In this document: one piece after another, positions 37,855 to 54,117 of the stretch | Numbering within the stretch: position 1 is the first letter of the stretch | Layout of the letters: the number at the start of each line of letters is the position of its first letter | DNA from: Antitrichia curtipendula | Lineage: Eukaryota > Streptophyta > Bryopsida > Hypnales > Leucodontaceae | Length of the DNA: 64,000 nucleotides | Assembly: GCA_951230915.1 (NCBI GenBank) | Contig: OX579633.1 | Span: 49,986,029-50,050,028 of the forward strand | Reading direction: 5' to 3' | Notes under the pieces: model-generated | Told to the model about the DNA's origin: nothing | Database searches by the model: none | Seen by the model: the letters and a program-made list of their open reading frames with translations, nothing else | Made by a program: the position numbers and the translations under genes

Positions 37855-38758
37855 TTAATCCTTAAAAGACCATTGTCCCTTCAGGGGACAAATGGGATTT
37901 GGGTAGGTACCCACAGGATAGAAAAACTGATAAGCTTTGTGGGAATATAATTTTTTTCACAATCGGTGCCCGGGAACAGCAGTTATGACCAAATAAGCTC
38001 AAAACAAGGGACGGGGGGCAATCTAGGCAACAAAAAAAAAATTTGCAAAAATTTGAATTTTTCTTTTAATATTTATTTTCTCATAGAATATATTTTTGTC
38101 TATCTGGAAAGCTTTGATTCATTTCATTTGGATTTGTTATGAGAAAGTTATGGACATTTTTGTTTTTCATGCAGTTAGAGCATCTTCTTGAAAAAAATAA
38201 CTTCTAGGACTCATTTCTGAATGCAATTTTTCAAATTTTTCAATTTTTTTTTGCAAGGTTTATTTTACTTGCTAGAACAATCTCACCATTGGGATTAGTG
38301 CATTTTAATTCCATCTAAAATATATGAATATTTTAGATTTTCCTTCTATCTTGTACCTATTTCTACTTAACAATTTTTTTAAGAATGATAATTAAGTTCT
38401 TTTGAACTTTGTTTTTTTTCCTAGACTCTCAACTCATTTCTCTACTACAAATATTTAAAGCTCAAAATTTTGTAGTGCAAAATTTCAAGTTAAAAATGTT
38501 TGAAGTCAAAAAATCTAGTCCCACAATGTGCTGAAAAACTTGTTTTTTTCACTTTAAATGCAGATATCTTGCAATCTGTGCGGTCAAAATTTCTAAAAAC
38601 ATTTTCACATATTCTTATACTAGTTAGGTGTAAGATCCTACGGTTAGACGTGGGAAAAAAAAACGTTTTTCAAATTTTTTTACTCTTTGCTATAGAAATG
38701 GCAGTTTTGAGTGGTTTTGGGCAGAAAAAAGGCCTTGGGCCTTAACTGAAGGGGTTAA
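37855..38758 (-). mobile_element. TTAA element, family 1 (904 bp)
   Basis: Left TTAATCCTTAAAAGACC with TGTCCCTTCAGGGGACA just inside; right end CTTAACTGAAGGGGTTAA. The body shares CTAGAACAATCTCACCATTG with other copies. Confidence 0.75.
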
Positions 38759-39522
38759 GTTGGAATTGAAGTTTGTGTCTTTTTTACACTTACTAAGTTT
38801 TTAGCTCTTGGATTCATTTTAAAATTTTGTAGAACTTTTTTTTCTTTCTACATATATTGGAGTTGGAGATGAAAAAATCCATTCCTCATTGAGGCACTTC
38901 CTAACAAAGTCAATACTTTACCAAATATTACAACCATCTACATATTTTAAGAGTTATAAAAAAGAGACAGAAGGTATTAAATTTTGAGGTGTATGAAACC
39001 AAGAAAAAAATAGTAAAAATATAGAAATAATAAATTAAAAACATGGCTAAAAGGCTCTAAAAACTTTATAAAATCCACCATCAATCTATTACCAATTTAA
39101 TACTAATCCATTCTCAATCTACAAGACGCTCACGTGATTTGAGGCACTTTAAGGTTTTAAAAAGTAGTTTAGAGCCAAAACAGTGTTGTTAGATGTTAAT
39201 GAGACAATATGGTACAATCCTTGGGAATTATATAGTGCAAAACCGTGCTTGATGGAAATTAAAATGATGGTGAGTAAACTACCTACACCTTAAAATTCTA
39301 ATACATTTCTTCTCCCTTTTTTAGGTTTCAAAAAATATAGTTACTTAAAAATTTGGTGGAGAATTGACTTTATGGAAAAGATTTAAGCAAGGAATGGACA
39401 TTTTTTTCTTAGCACCTTTGTTAATTATTATAATTTCATCAACAATTTTCTAATAAGTTTTTTTTTTAACAATTGAAGCATCAAATTGCATGAATGCAAA
39501 ATTATTTGGACAAATCTTTGCC
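38759..39522. other. Intergenic AT-rich sequence
   Basis: No gene or repeat recognised. Confidence 0.25.
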
Positions 39523-39750
39523 TTAACCTTGTAAGGATGGGCTTATCACCATAGAAATCATCCTTTTGGATATAGTGTAAATTATCTAATTTAAACAAAA
39601 GTACTCATTAGAAGTCAAACTAGTATGCACTAATGACCTCCCTTTTTTGCTCAATATTTCAAGGATGAATATTTACACTTTTGTCTTACAAAGAAGAATT
39701 CTTTGTAATCCATTGGACACTTAGTGCTCATAGCGGTGTTATAGGGTTAA
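39523..39750 (+). mobile_element. TTAA element, family 3 (228 bp)
   Basis: TTAACCTTGTAAGGATG to GGTGTTATAGGGTTAA; somewhat decayed ends but a full-length body. Confidence 0.65.
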
Positions 39751-39869
39751 AACCCTCTATTCATCATCTAAGAATATGGATGTATGAGTGTTTAGGGGTT
39801 GCTATCTTTGTTAAAAACATTCTTGTGCAATTTATGTAAAATGACAGAATTTGTTACTGGCGGTGTGAT

Positions 39870-40100
39870 TTAACCCATAAACAATGCCGAGGACAATTTT
39901 TGGCCGATGAATGATAAAGAATCTCTCCATGCAGGACAAAAAGTGCAACTATTCATTGTCCAAATTTTGTGTGAAAATGGAAGGTCATCTACAGTAATTT
40001 TACTTCCAGTGAGTGCTTTGGCATTATTTTAAGCCAAAAGATTCACACAATACCAAAAGAATTGATTTTCATGGTGACCAACTCGTTGTTCTACGGTTAA
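39870..40100 (-). mobile_element. TTAA element, family 3 (231 bp)
   Basis: TTAACCCATAAACAATGCC to GTTGTTCTACGGTTAA. It shares its last TTAA with the next element. Confidence 0.75.
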
Positions 40101-40337
40101 CCCTTAACGATGAGCCAATCATCACATAAATCATTTATTCAGGTATTGTGTGAATTGTTGGCTTAAAAAAATGAAAAAGCATTCATTGGAAGACAAACTA
40201 TTGTAGGAGATCTTCCCTTTTTATACAAAATTTTTATACAAAATTTGGAGGATGCTTAGTTGCACTTCTATCCTACATAAAGAGATTCTCTGTCATTCAT
40301 TGGCTAGAAAATGCCCTCCACGTCGTTTATGGGCCAA
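40097..40337 (+). mobile_element. TTAA element, family 3, right end decayed
   Basis: TTAACCCTTAACGATGAGCC to CGTCGTTTATGGGCCAA; body matches 10711-10939. It is back to back with the preceding copy. Confidence 0.65.
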
Positions 40338-40437
40338 GGAGTGAGTCCTAAATTGGATACATGGCCATTTGGTTTGACTTCAGCATATGTGATATAAAAA
40401 TGGTGATATTAAAGAAATTGTTGTTTGGATCCACCCG

Positions 40438-41720
40438 AAACCCTAAATTGTCGTCCAGTACCACCATTTCGACTGTGTTTGCAGTTGTCGGAGAAGATTA
40501 ACGCAGAGAGATTATCGATTGTTGAAGAGAAGCTCTAGTACAATTCATTGCAGCTCACTCTCAATTTTCCTTTTTGTTCGTGAAGCTCATTTGAAATTAC
40601 AGAGATCATTTCCATTGATTCCGAAGGCGAATGCAGCCTCAGCCTCGGAGGTGATAATTTGATGAAGAGGAAGCAGTAACAGTGCGTCAGGAGCAGGCAC
40701 ACAATCCAATTCGCTTCATGGACGATAATGCGCCATAGAGTAAATAAACACACGTTGTCATCACACGAGCTCACTACCGATCACTAAATTTTCAAAAAAG
40801 ACGAGTGCTCATTTAGGGTTTGCCTCGGACGCAGAGAGTTTATCGATCGTCGAACAGAATCTCTGATTCATTCCGATCTGTGTCAGTTTCTCTTCTGTCT
40901 GTGCATCTCGTTTGAATTACCGAGATCATTTCCATGAATTTCACATGCGCAAGAACGCGGCTTCGGAGGTGATAATCCGGTGAAAAGTGGACGCGCTGAC
41001 AGTTTCAGAAGCAGGCGCATATTCCAATTCGCTTCATGGACGATAATGCTCCAGAGAGCAAGTAACTGATCTCTACTCACACAAGCGCACTACCGATCCC
41101 CGCGCACTCTTTGAAAAATGGAAAAAGACTGGTTGGCTTGTTTAGGGTTTGGTGGGGGAAGATGGACGCAGAGAATTTTCCGATTGTTGAACAGACTCTC
41201 ATTCATTCAGATCACTGTGAATATCTCTTCTTGTCCTTGAATCTCATTTGAAATTACAGAGCTCATTTCCATGAATTCCGCATGCGCAAGAAGGCGGCTT
41301 CGGAGGTGATAATCTTATCAAAGAGGTGAAGCAGTAAGCGTGCGTCAGAAGCAGGCGCACACTCCAATTCGCTTCATGAACGATAATGCTCCACAGAGCA
41401 AGTTGTAAGTACCTCTTCTCACACAAGCGCACTATCGATCCCCACGCATTCTTTGAAAATTGAAAAAACTGGTCTGGTCGTTAGTCGTTAGTCGGCCTTG
41501 CCTGTTGCTTGTTTGTTCCCTCCCTTGCCAGGCCACTTGTGTCTGGTTGTATCTTATTGTTATTGGCAATGAAATTCCGTTTCATTTGTTTCCAAAAAAC
41601 ATATAGGAAATTGAAAAAACTGGTGCTCTAATTTCGGGTTTGAGCGTTCGTCCTTTTCAGGACCGTTGTTGAACGAATTCGATCAACAGCGGCGGAACAC
41701 TTGAGGGCGTGCGATGCGTG
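40438..41720. repeat. GC-richer tandem array, unit about 330 bp
   Basis: Three full units (about 40475-40812, 40813-41140, 41141-41456) and a partial fourth (from 41608) share GCAGAG..TT.TCGATTGTTGAACAGA, GAGATCATTTCCATGAATT, GGCTTCGGAGGTGATAAT and CCAATTCGCTTCATGGACGA. Units begin near TTTAGGGTTTG, the inverse of a telo-box, and a forward telo-box (40438-40447) precedes the array. Short frames on either strand keep a few similar residues (minus-strand IIVHEANW), but frameshifts between units argue against coding. It may be duplicated 5' ends of a former gene. Confidence 0.75.
41457..41624 (+). mobile_element. Non-LTR retroposon (SINE or 5'-truncated LINE) with 17-bp target duplication
   Basis: The insert 41474-41607 is flanked by perfect 17-bp copies of AAATTGAAAAAACTGGT (41457-41473, 41608-41624), splitting a unit of the tandem array. 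The insert ends GGCAATGAAATTCCG then TTTCATTTGTTTCC and an A-rich tail, homologous to the minus-strand segment near 2120-2160. Confidence 0.85.
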
Positions 41721-42150
41721 TGAAATGAGCGTGCGGGAGATCGGTTGAAGCGAAATTTGGACGGGCAAGGAACTACACGCTCCAGTGAGTGGGGCCTCGT
41801 GCCTGCGCCACCGTTTGGCACTGTCCGCCAGAGGTGGGCACTGCAAAACACACACACGCAGCAAGCGAATTGAAGAGCCGTGTGAGCTGGTACCACGCTA
41901 GAATTGCTTCTCACTCTCCACGCAACGTATCTAGAGCATGCCAAGGCTTGAGACGCAATCATCATCGATTGGCAGCAACTGAATGAAGCGAGGCAGGAAG
42001 AAAGTGAAGCAGTTAAGCTTCGTGAGGAGCGTGCGGGAGATTCTCAAGTGGCACAAGGAAAACTTGAAAGCCCAGAGGTCGAATGACAAGAAATAAAAAT
42101 GGATGAGATTGTTAGCAAATTCAAGAGTACTGTAATGCAGTAAGTGGTTT
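41640..42150 (+). other. Possible decayed gene fragment
   Basis: GC-richer sequence with a 44-codon open stretch at about 41952-42086 (hydrophilic, NEARQEESEAVKLREERAG) ended by TGA. Just downstream is an exon-like stretch ending at a good donor, GTAAGT (near 42138). The frames do not join. No family recognised. Confidence 0.25.
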
Positions 42151-42178
42151 CGTAAATTTTCCAACACTCTGTTAACCC

Positions 42179-43081
42179 TTAACCCCTCATCGCCGGAGGG
42201 GACGAAGAGTGTCCTCACACAAAATTAAAAGTGCTGTAACTTTTGCATCCGAATTCAATAAAAACTTGTTGGTAAAGTTGCGCTCTCTCTTCTAGTTTAT
42301 GTGGTACAATTTTCAGATCGATACAAGTTTTATTGATTTCTTGAAAGCCAATCGAAGTTCATAGGTTCAATTTGAATTCACCAAACTGCATTTGAAGGCT
42401 GCAACTTCGGGGGCTTGTATCTCCTTCATCCAATGTTTGTTTTCAATAAAATTTGTTGTGTTATGTTCCCCTTTAATTCTAGTTATTGTGGTTAAATTTT
42501 CATGTCAATCCAAGTTGTTTTGAATTCTTGGGAGCAATTCGAAGTTCAAAATCCATACATTTTTGCATTACAGTGAACTTTGGTGGCTTATAACTTCTTC
42601 AAACAGTTTTTTTCATATCAATCAAAGAAGATATGATTGACTGAGAAGCATTTTAGCAGAGGTAGGTTCAACTGTAGATTTGTTTTCTTGCTACTTTTTT
42701 CACTGTTTTTTGACATTTCAAAACAATTTTGTAAACGCAATGAGTCAATTAAATGGGTTTTTTTCTTTACCAAAGTGTTTGTCTTTTGGTTTAGAATCAC
42801 TTTGTAGTTTAAAGTTTTTTCAATTGAGTAGGTTTAAATATCGAATTTCACCTCCAAATGTGTTTTTAGAAAAATTCAGCATCTTTTCTCAACACTAAAA
42901 CATTATAATCTTTCAATCTATACGGTCAAATGATCCCAAATTTGATTTTCACCATCTACAACATGCACACTAAAAGATTGTACGGTTAAGATTTGCATAT
43001 CTTACTCACATTCAGACTTATAACACTTGAAAAGGAAGTTTGTTTTTTGACATGGTTAAGACTCCGGCGGTGAGGGGTTAA
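42179..43081 (+). mobile_element. TTAA element, family 4 (903 bp)
   Basis: Ends are TTAACCCCTCATCGCCGGAG and CTCCGGCGGTGAGGGGTTAA, about 20-bp inverted repeats. Inside are at least two diverged direct repeats of about 180 bp (42233-42416, 42417-42589) and the start of a third. It shares its right TTAA with a family 3 copy and is preceded by an extra TTAACCC (42172). Confidence 0.88.
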
Positions 43082-43306
43082 CCCATAAACACTACGGAGG
43101 ACGTTTTCTTGGCCGATGAATGACAAAGAATCTCTTCATGTAGGACAAAAGTGCAACTATTCATCCTCCAAATTTTGTGTGGAAAGGGAAGGTCTTCTAC
43201 AATAGTTTGTCTTCCAATGAGATTTTTTTTTCTTTTTAAGCCAACAATTCACACGGTGCCCAAGTAGATGATTTCTATTGTGACTAGTCCATCATTTAAG
43301 GGTTAA
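43078..43306 (-). mobile_element. TTAA element, family 3 (229 bp)
   Basis: TTAACCCATAAACACTACGG to TCATTTAAGGGTTAA, sharing TTAA with both neighbours. Confidence 0.82.
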
Positions 43307-43545
43307 AGGACCAAGGGGTGACCTTGAAAATCATTCCTTTTCATTATGGTGTGAGTCATTGACTTGAGAAATAGCAAAAGCACTTATTGGAAGTCATTGG
43401 AAGCACTCAATAGCAAAACTACTTTAGAAGCCCTCTCCTTTTTACAACAAAATTATGAGGATGAAAAGTTGCACTTCTCTCCTATCACAATGATTCTTTG
43501 TTATCCATTGAATGTTTGGCGTCCGTGTTGACATTTAAGGGTTAA
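43303..43545 (+). mobile_element. TTAA element, family 3 (243 bp)
   Basis: TTAAAGGACCAAGGGGTGACC to GACATTTAAGGGTTAA. Contains a short internal duplication of GAAGTCATTGGAAG-type sequence near 43390. Confidence 0.78.
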
Positions 43546-45205
43546 TATTTTACAAATTTTTAAAGTTGAAAACATAGGATAGCCTATACATAACACTAGA
43601 CTCACCTAAAATGGAACCCCTTGAAACAAAAAATGTCTCAATTCTACTTTTTAGATATTGAAGAATATAAATGTCACAAGTTAGGTGCTTCTACCTTAGT
43701 GCTAGAGAGATAAAACCTCTCATAACCTTAGCTTATTTGAAATCAGATATCTACGTAGAGTATGGACAAGCTTGGAATTAGATTGCATGGAGTTGGAAGG
43801 AGCGTAAATAATGAACCCTATAGTAGAGATTTTTGAATATAACCTATTGGTCCACTATATAATGATGTAAACTTAGGCTTTGTTGATGCAAGACCTCAAG
43901 CCACTTTTGTCTACAACTAAGAAAAGTTCTCAGTTCAAAATTCACTCTATAATTGTATTGTACACTTTGTAATACCATAAAAAAAAATTGTTTACTTAAA
44001 TAATAATTTAAAAAATAGACAAGTTTGTAAAAACCAAGGACAACCATTTCCCTGGCTTGTAGAGTTGAAAGTGAGATAATCTGAATCAAAGCATGCAATG
44101 TAAGTTGGAGCCCCTCTAGTTCACATACTTTGGTTATTTACTTAAAGTAGTAGGATTGTGACAACATTCTCAAAGTTAATTACTTTCAAGCAAGGAAGAG
44201 GCTTTGCATTGATCATGAAGAGAGAAGCTACATTGATGAAGTTTGAGTTGATATTGCTTATTTTATTGAAGAAAAAAGCTTGTGCTATAGGAACAAAGTC
44301 TCTTGTAGTGTAGCTAGTTGTTTACCTTGAATGGTAAAATTTGGAAAGTTGAATTCATTTTTGGAGTCCAAGACTCAAATTAGATGGGGTAGCTACAAAA
44401 TACAACTATTAAGCACTCAACAATAGAGGAATTTATTTTACATTTATTCATCCTATGAAAAATTTGGAGTTTTTGCATCTTGGGTAACACAAAACCATGT
44501 GTGGGCTTCTAGCCCCAACTAAGAAGGAAGTAGAAATGACAGAAAGAGAAAAAAAAAATAGATGTTCACTATTAGGTGGTTGACAAATATTGGATGGTTA
44601 AGTAGTTATCAAAAAGCTTGGGATCGGAGTTTACATTTTTTTTAACTTTTGAGATAAGGGGCAACTAACACGTGCAATCTTGTTTTCACAAAGAACAATT
44701 ATGGGGCATATTTTTGAACTTGATAGCAACAATTGTATGTCTAAGAGACCTCATTTCTTCATCACAAATTAATGAATTTCAAATAAGATTGGATGAAGTC
44801 CAAGAGTGAATATTATGTACAAAAATGAATATGAAATAAAGTTGAATGGATAGATTTTCTAAACCCATTCCGGCATAATTCCAATTGCAACAATATATGT
44901 TTATTTTTTAAATTTGCTAAAGCAAAATTTTTGAGACACTCTTAATTTTGAGTGATCATACCTTAATCCTAAATGCCTCAAAGTCCGTATTTTGAATGAT
45001 AAACAAAATGCGTTTTGGTGATATTTTTTTCAACTATCTTTTTCATTTATCTAAAGTGTTACTTTAGTATTTAAAATATAGCCTTATTTTATTATAATTA
45101 TCTAGTACACTATGTGTCATGCCACAATTATATTCAAATGTTCATATTTCTTTTATAAAACTAAAGGCATTAGCATGATTTTGGAATTACCAATTTTAAG
45201 TTCCT
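43546..45205. other. Intergenic AT-rich sequence
   Basis: No gene or clear element recognised. Confidence 0.25.
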
Positions 45206-45797
45206 TTAATCCCTCAAGGACCACTCATTCAAATTTCAAACAATAAATGAACGTAAACATTTTTCTAATATAGAAAAGTATAATTTTTCCATCCATCTAA
45301 ATATTTGGAGATTCTTGTGGAATTATATCTCTCACACTTATATGCTACAAGTTTTAAGAATTTTTTCTTTGCAAATTTTTTATAGTTCAAGGGGTGCATG
45401 ATTAAATACTGAATTTCAAAAGTAACCTCTTGAATCCAAAAAACTACCCTTAAAAAACATTCAAAGTAAACAAGTAAACAAGTAAAAATAAAAATCTTCA
45501 AAAATTAATATGATTAGAACATAAAAGTTTGAATTAAAAGACAAATAAATTATTTTGAACATTACACATATACAAACTATAATCAATTTTACAAGGAATT
45601 TTCAATTTTAGGTCTCAAACTTTATTAAAAAATATTGGTTAATATGGTGTTAGATTTAATTGTATAGATATGATTTATGCATTATCATATAAATTTGTAT
45701 TTGAAAATAATCATAAATTTATTATTCAAAGTTGTATTTTGTATTACATATTTACAATGTTGGAGATTTGGACTATTCTTTGGTCATGAAGGATTAA
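45206..45797 (+). mobile_element. TTAA-type element, family 5 (592 bp), first of a tandem pair
   Basis: TTAATCCCTCAAGGACCAC to GGTCATGAAGGATTAA. The body starts CATTCAAATTTCAAACAA and matches the next element throughout in the same orientation. Confidence 0.75.
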
Positions 45798-46386
45798 CCC
45801 CTCAAGGCTTAGACATTCAAATTTCAAACAACAAATGAATGTAAACACGTCCTATGCATATAAAAATGCTTTTTTTCATGCGTTGATTTTTTTGAAGAAT
45901 CTTGTGTTAATTCTTGAACATTTGATTAATATAGATTCTAAAGACTTTGCATTGCAAATATTCTTTTATTCAAAGGGTCCCAATAGATATGGCTTCAAAA
46001 ATAACTTTTTTTTGTTTAAAAATAACTTTTTTTTGTTTAAAAAAAAATGAAATTTCAAAAACGAATTGACTAAAAAAATAAAATAAAAATCTTCAAAAAT
46101 CACTATGGTTAAAAACTTATCATTTTAAACTTAAAGGAAAAAAATTATTGTGAAATTAGCAAATATTCAATCTACAATCAATTTTAGAAGGAATTTTTAA
46201 TTTTTGGCTTCAAATTTTATTGAAAAATATTGCTTCATATATTAGTTGATCTAACCATATGGATATGAATCATATTTTACAAATGTTGTTTGAAAACCAT
46301 CATCAAATTCTTTTTCTGAGTTGCATTTTATAATACGTCTTCACAATTTAAAAAATCTAGACTATCCTTTGGTCCTTAAGGGATTC
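45794..46386 (+). mobile_element. TTAA-type element, family 5, second of a tandem pair
   Basis: TTAACCCCTCAAGGCTTAG to GGTCCTTAAGGGATTCA. It shares its left TTAA with the preceding copy. A 21-bp direct duplication (AAAATAACTTTTTTTTGTTT) lies near 46000-46040. Confidence 0.72.
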
Positions 46387-47860
46387 AGGCTTGTTGTGTG
46401 ACTACTTAAAAGATGATACTCCTTAGAGCATCCAACTACTAATGGTGATTATAGAACTTGATGTGTGAAATTGTGGATAAATCATTGGATACAGGTTGAG
46501 GTGCAATCTAAAAGTATAGTGAATAAATTAGAAAATAATCTTTTGCCTGTCGTTCGTAGAGAACAATTGGCCATTTGAAGTTGTGGTACACTTGTTCATT
46601 GGCAAAATTTGTTGTGAATTTGTTTTAATTATTTTATGAAATGAGTGAGTCCAACACAACACGTATATTGATTAAAATGTGTAAATTATTCAGTGAGAAA
46701 ATAACTTCTGATACATTTGACTATGGTGATGTTGGTTACATTAGCAATTACGTATTGACACATGAGATCATGTTAGATATTTGAAGTATGTTGTAAAGGT
46801 TGTAGTTAGTGACATAGTTTTCTTTTGGATACATAGTGACAATACATTGCATTCAATATTAACAACTAAAACATTTATTATTGGTTTGTGATAAATTATC
46901 CCCCCTCCTTTGTAATTTGTGATAAATTATCCCTCCCCCCATTTGTAATTTCAGATTGCAACTTTAGATGCAATTGATATGGGATATATTGTCGTACCTA
47001 TACTCATATTTGTATTTTGTACTACATATCTGTATATATATCTATATTATATATTTGCATTTGTATAATGCACATGTATCCATATCTGTATCCTAGAGCA
47101 ATGGCCAAAATTGCCTCTCGAGACAACGATCAGTGGTGGTTTTCATTTTTAAAATTGGACATCAATGGTGATCAAGAAGGAGGGGGGGATTTTTTTTCCC
47201 AAGAGATCAGTGGATCTGAATTTTTGCCAAAACGGTAGATGTGTTTATTGAATTGAAGAACATTGTTTGCATCTTTTTGGTACATAGTGACTCCACGCAA
47301 TTAAAATACCACTCAACGGTTCATAACCACAAATTAATTCAAAAATCAAGTTTCTCTATTGCCTAAGGCAAGCCTAGAGAGCCTTTTCATAAAATTATTC
47401 CATTGGATAGATAGACAAACATGTTCAATTGTATAATAGTTGTAGAACAAGTTTGGTAAAAAATAATCCTATCAACAAATGTCGTAATTTTTGAGATTAC
47501 TATGATTATTATTTTAGTATGGATTAGTATGAATTCTAAATCTGAAATTTTAATAATAAAATTATTAATAAAATAATTTTAGTTTGAAAAAATAAAATCT
47601 TGTAGAAGAATTCTACCTTCTACTTATGCCAAATATTGCATTGATTGATTTCATACACACCAAACATAGAAGTATAAATGTCACATTTTTAAATTAAAAG
47701 TTTCAAGAGTTTCAAAGGGCCTATCATTTTTATTTTTATTATAAAATTCTTAAAACATTTTACACTTTGATAAGTACTTCAATTTTGGCATAAGAGAACT
47801 GGGATTAGTATTATAATTGTAAAAGATGCAAGGAAAAAACTTCAAAAATTTCAAAAATGG
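46387..47860. other. Intergenic sequence upstream of MDHAR
   Basis: AT-rich with TA-rich low complexity (47000-47080); no gene. Confidence 0.3.
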
Positions 47861-47913
47861 ATTCGGGCTCGTCACTCCCGACTCTGCTCGCACACCCCGA
47901 CTCGTCACCCCCG

Positions 47914-47923
47914 AAACCCTAAA
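47914..47923 (+). promoter_or_regulatory. Telo-box in the MDHAR promoter/leader
   Basis: AAACCCTAAA lies 355 bp upstream of the ATG in a locally GC-rich patch (47865-47960). Telo-boxes are common near transcription starts of plant housekeeping genes. The function here is inferred. Confidence 0.45.
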
Positions 47924-48211
47924 TTCCAGAACCACGTCTGGCTGCCTCCCGCGCGCGAGCTGCGCATTCGACTCATCGTTCCAATTTTTTAATAATTTTG
48001 CAAGGAATTACATGTAATTAGGTCTACTCGTAGGTCCCACGTTGTACATGAAAAAGAGATTACACCGCCAGGCAACTAAACAGGGGAAAAATTTAAGATT
48101 ATCCTCCCAGAAACGTGATCGCGGCGCCGTTCGTGGAGTGCGGGAGCAGTGAACATCGGGAATTGGATCCAAGAGGAACTTGGAATTATTGATCAATCCA
48201 ATTTGTTGTAG

Positions 48212-52133
<3,922 letters not shown>

Positions 52134-52480
52134 AAGACTTGTGTTATGCTGGTCCTCCTTTTTCTTACTACTTTTCTGTTCCATTTTTTTTCTTAGAACA
52201 TGCTCTTCATTTTCATGCACGTGCACCCTTTCAGGACCTTTTCTAAGTTTGTCACTTCTTAGAATCACAGTCTTGTTGCTCAGGGTAGAGGATACTATTT
52301 GTGTTTCCATCAAGCATTTTTAACATATGTGAGAGCATGACTTTTAGTAGAGCATGGAGTTCAGAGATCCTTGGGTATAAGGGATAAGTGTGTTGAATTC
52401 GATTTTTGTCACTGAATTTCTTATGTAACATTATTAAGTGATTCTAGAAGTATTTCCACAATAAATGGCTGGAGGTAGAA
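52134..52480 (+). other. MDHAR 3'UTR
   Basis: T-rich sequence follows the stop codon. A possible polyadenylation signal AATAAA occurs near 52460. The extent is inferred. Confidence 0.35.
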
Positions 52481-53244
52481 TACCTTGCAGTTATATAAGT
52501 AGAATACAAATCTATATAAGATTTGGGCAATCCTACCTTATATAAATGGCTAGAGGTAGAATACAAATTGAAGCATGTTCCCAAAAGGGAGCCATAAAAA
52601 AAAGAAAAAAGAAAAGTAGACGCTTGTTGCACTCACTTCAAGGTGTGAACATTGAAATAAGGCATAAGGTAGATCTCCTATTTCCGATCACTTAAACATT
52701 TCAGCATATGTGTGATTGAGCAATGGTGGAGGAGAAAATTTTCTCCAGTGAGAAAATAGGAATAAGAAAGATTGCCATTTTTTGGTAATTTTTCATCAGG
52801 TGTAGAACTAGTAAAAATTAAAGAAGTGAAAAAGTCAAGGTTTTTTGTTTCCGATCAATAGGCAAGCCCATTCTGATCAATGGCAACTTTATTAGGTGCC
52901 AGTGTGTAATTCATTACAGAAGAATCAAATAAGAATCAAATGGCCTATAAAGCTATGGTTACAAATGGATCAGTCTATTGATTGGAAATGGGAGAGTGAT
53001 CGGAAAGAGGGTGGCTACCTTAAGTTTAGAAAATCAGCCAACTCAACTTTGACCTCTTATATATTTTATAATAAAATATTGTTCTTGAATTTCACCAACT
53101 TTAGTGCAATTTATCTTTGATAGCTTCCTGGCTCTCAATAGTGCTTGTGAGAGAAATTTGCTTGGTTTTAGGTGATCCTATCTTGTTTCACTAGTCATTA
53201 AAGACATCTCATCTACTTGTGTTAATAATGTTATGGCAATTGCA

Positions 53245-54084
53245 AAAAAAAGTTCAAAAATTTGATTTAAATTTAAATTTTTAATGTTTCTCATAGATTA
53301 TAATTTTGTCAACATGGAAAGCTTTGATTCATTCCATTTGAATTTGTTATGAGAAAGTTATGGACAATCTTTTTTTCTGGGCAATCTAAGCATCTTCTTG
53401 AAAAAATAACTTGTAGGATTCATTTCTAAATGCAATTTTTTTAAAAGTAAAAAAAAAAAAGTTCCACATGGTTTAGTTTGCTTGCTAGAACAATGTCACC
53501 ATTGGGATTAGTGCATTTTAATTCCATCTTAGAGATATTAATAATTTAGATTTTCCTTCTATTTTGTATCTACTTCTACTTAACAATTTTTTAAAATATG
53601 AAAATGAAGTTAAATTTTTTTTTTCCTAGACTCTAAATTCAATTCTCTACCATAAAGATTTAACCCTTAAAGGACGAAGGGGTGACCTTGGAAATCATCT
53701 CTTTTCATTATTGTGTGAATCATTGGTTTAAAAAATAGCAAAAGTACTCATTGGAAGTCAAAGAACTAAAAAAGACCTCCCCTTTTCACAACAAAATTCC
53801 AAGGATGAATAGTTGCACTTCCGTCCTACTAGGTTGATTCTCTGTCATCCATCAGATACCAAATGTCTTCCTCAACGTTTAAGGGTTAAAGTTCAAAACT
53901 TTGTAGTACAAAAAATTAAAGTTAAGAAGGTTCAAAGTCAAAGAATCTAGTCTCACAATGTGTTGAAAAACTTGTTTTTTTCACTTTAAACGGAGGTATC
54001 TTGCAATTTGTTAGTCAAAAATTTTGAAATTTTTTCCACAAATTCTCATACTAGTTAGGTATAAGATCTTACAGTTAGATATAC

Positions 54085-54117
<33 letters not shown>

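Noticed and set aside
40535..41432. Three minus-strand frames sharing IIVHEANW
   Set aside because: The similarity comes from the DNA tandem repeat; flanking residues diverge through indels and the plus strand conserves just as well.
54085..54110. Poly-A run as a retroposon tail
   Set aside because: It lies inside a family 1 TTAA element at a position that is A-rich in other copies too.
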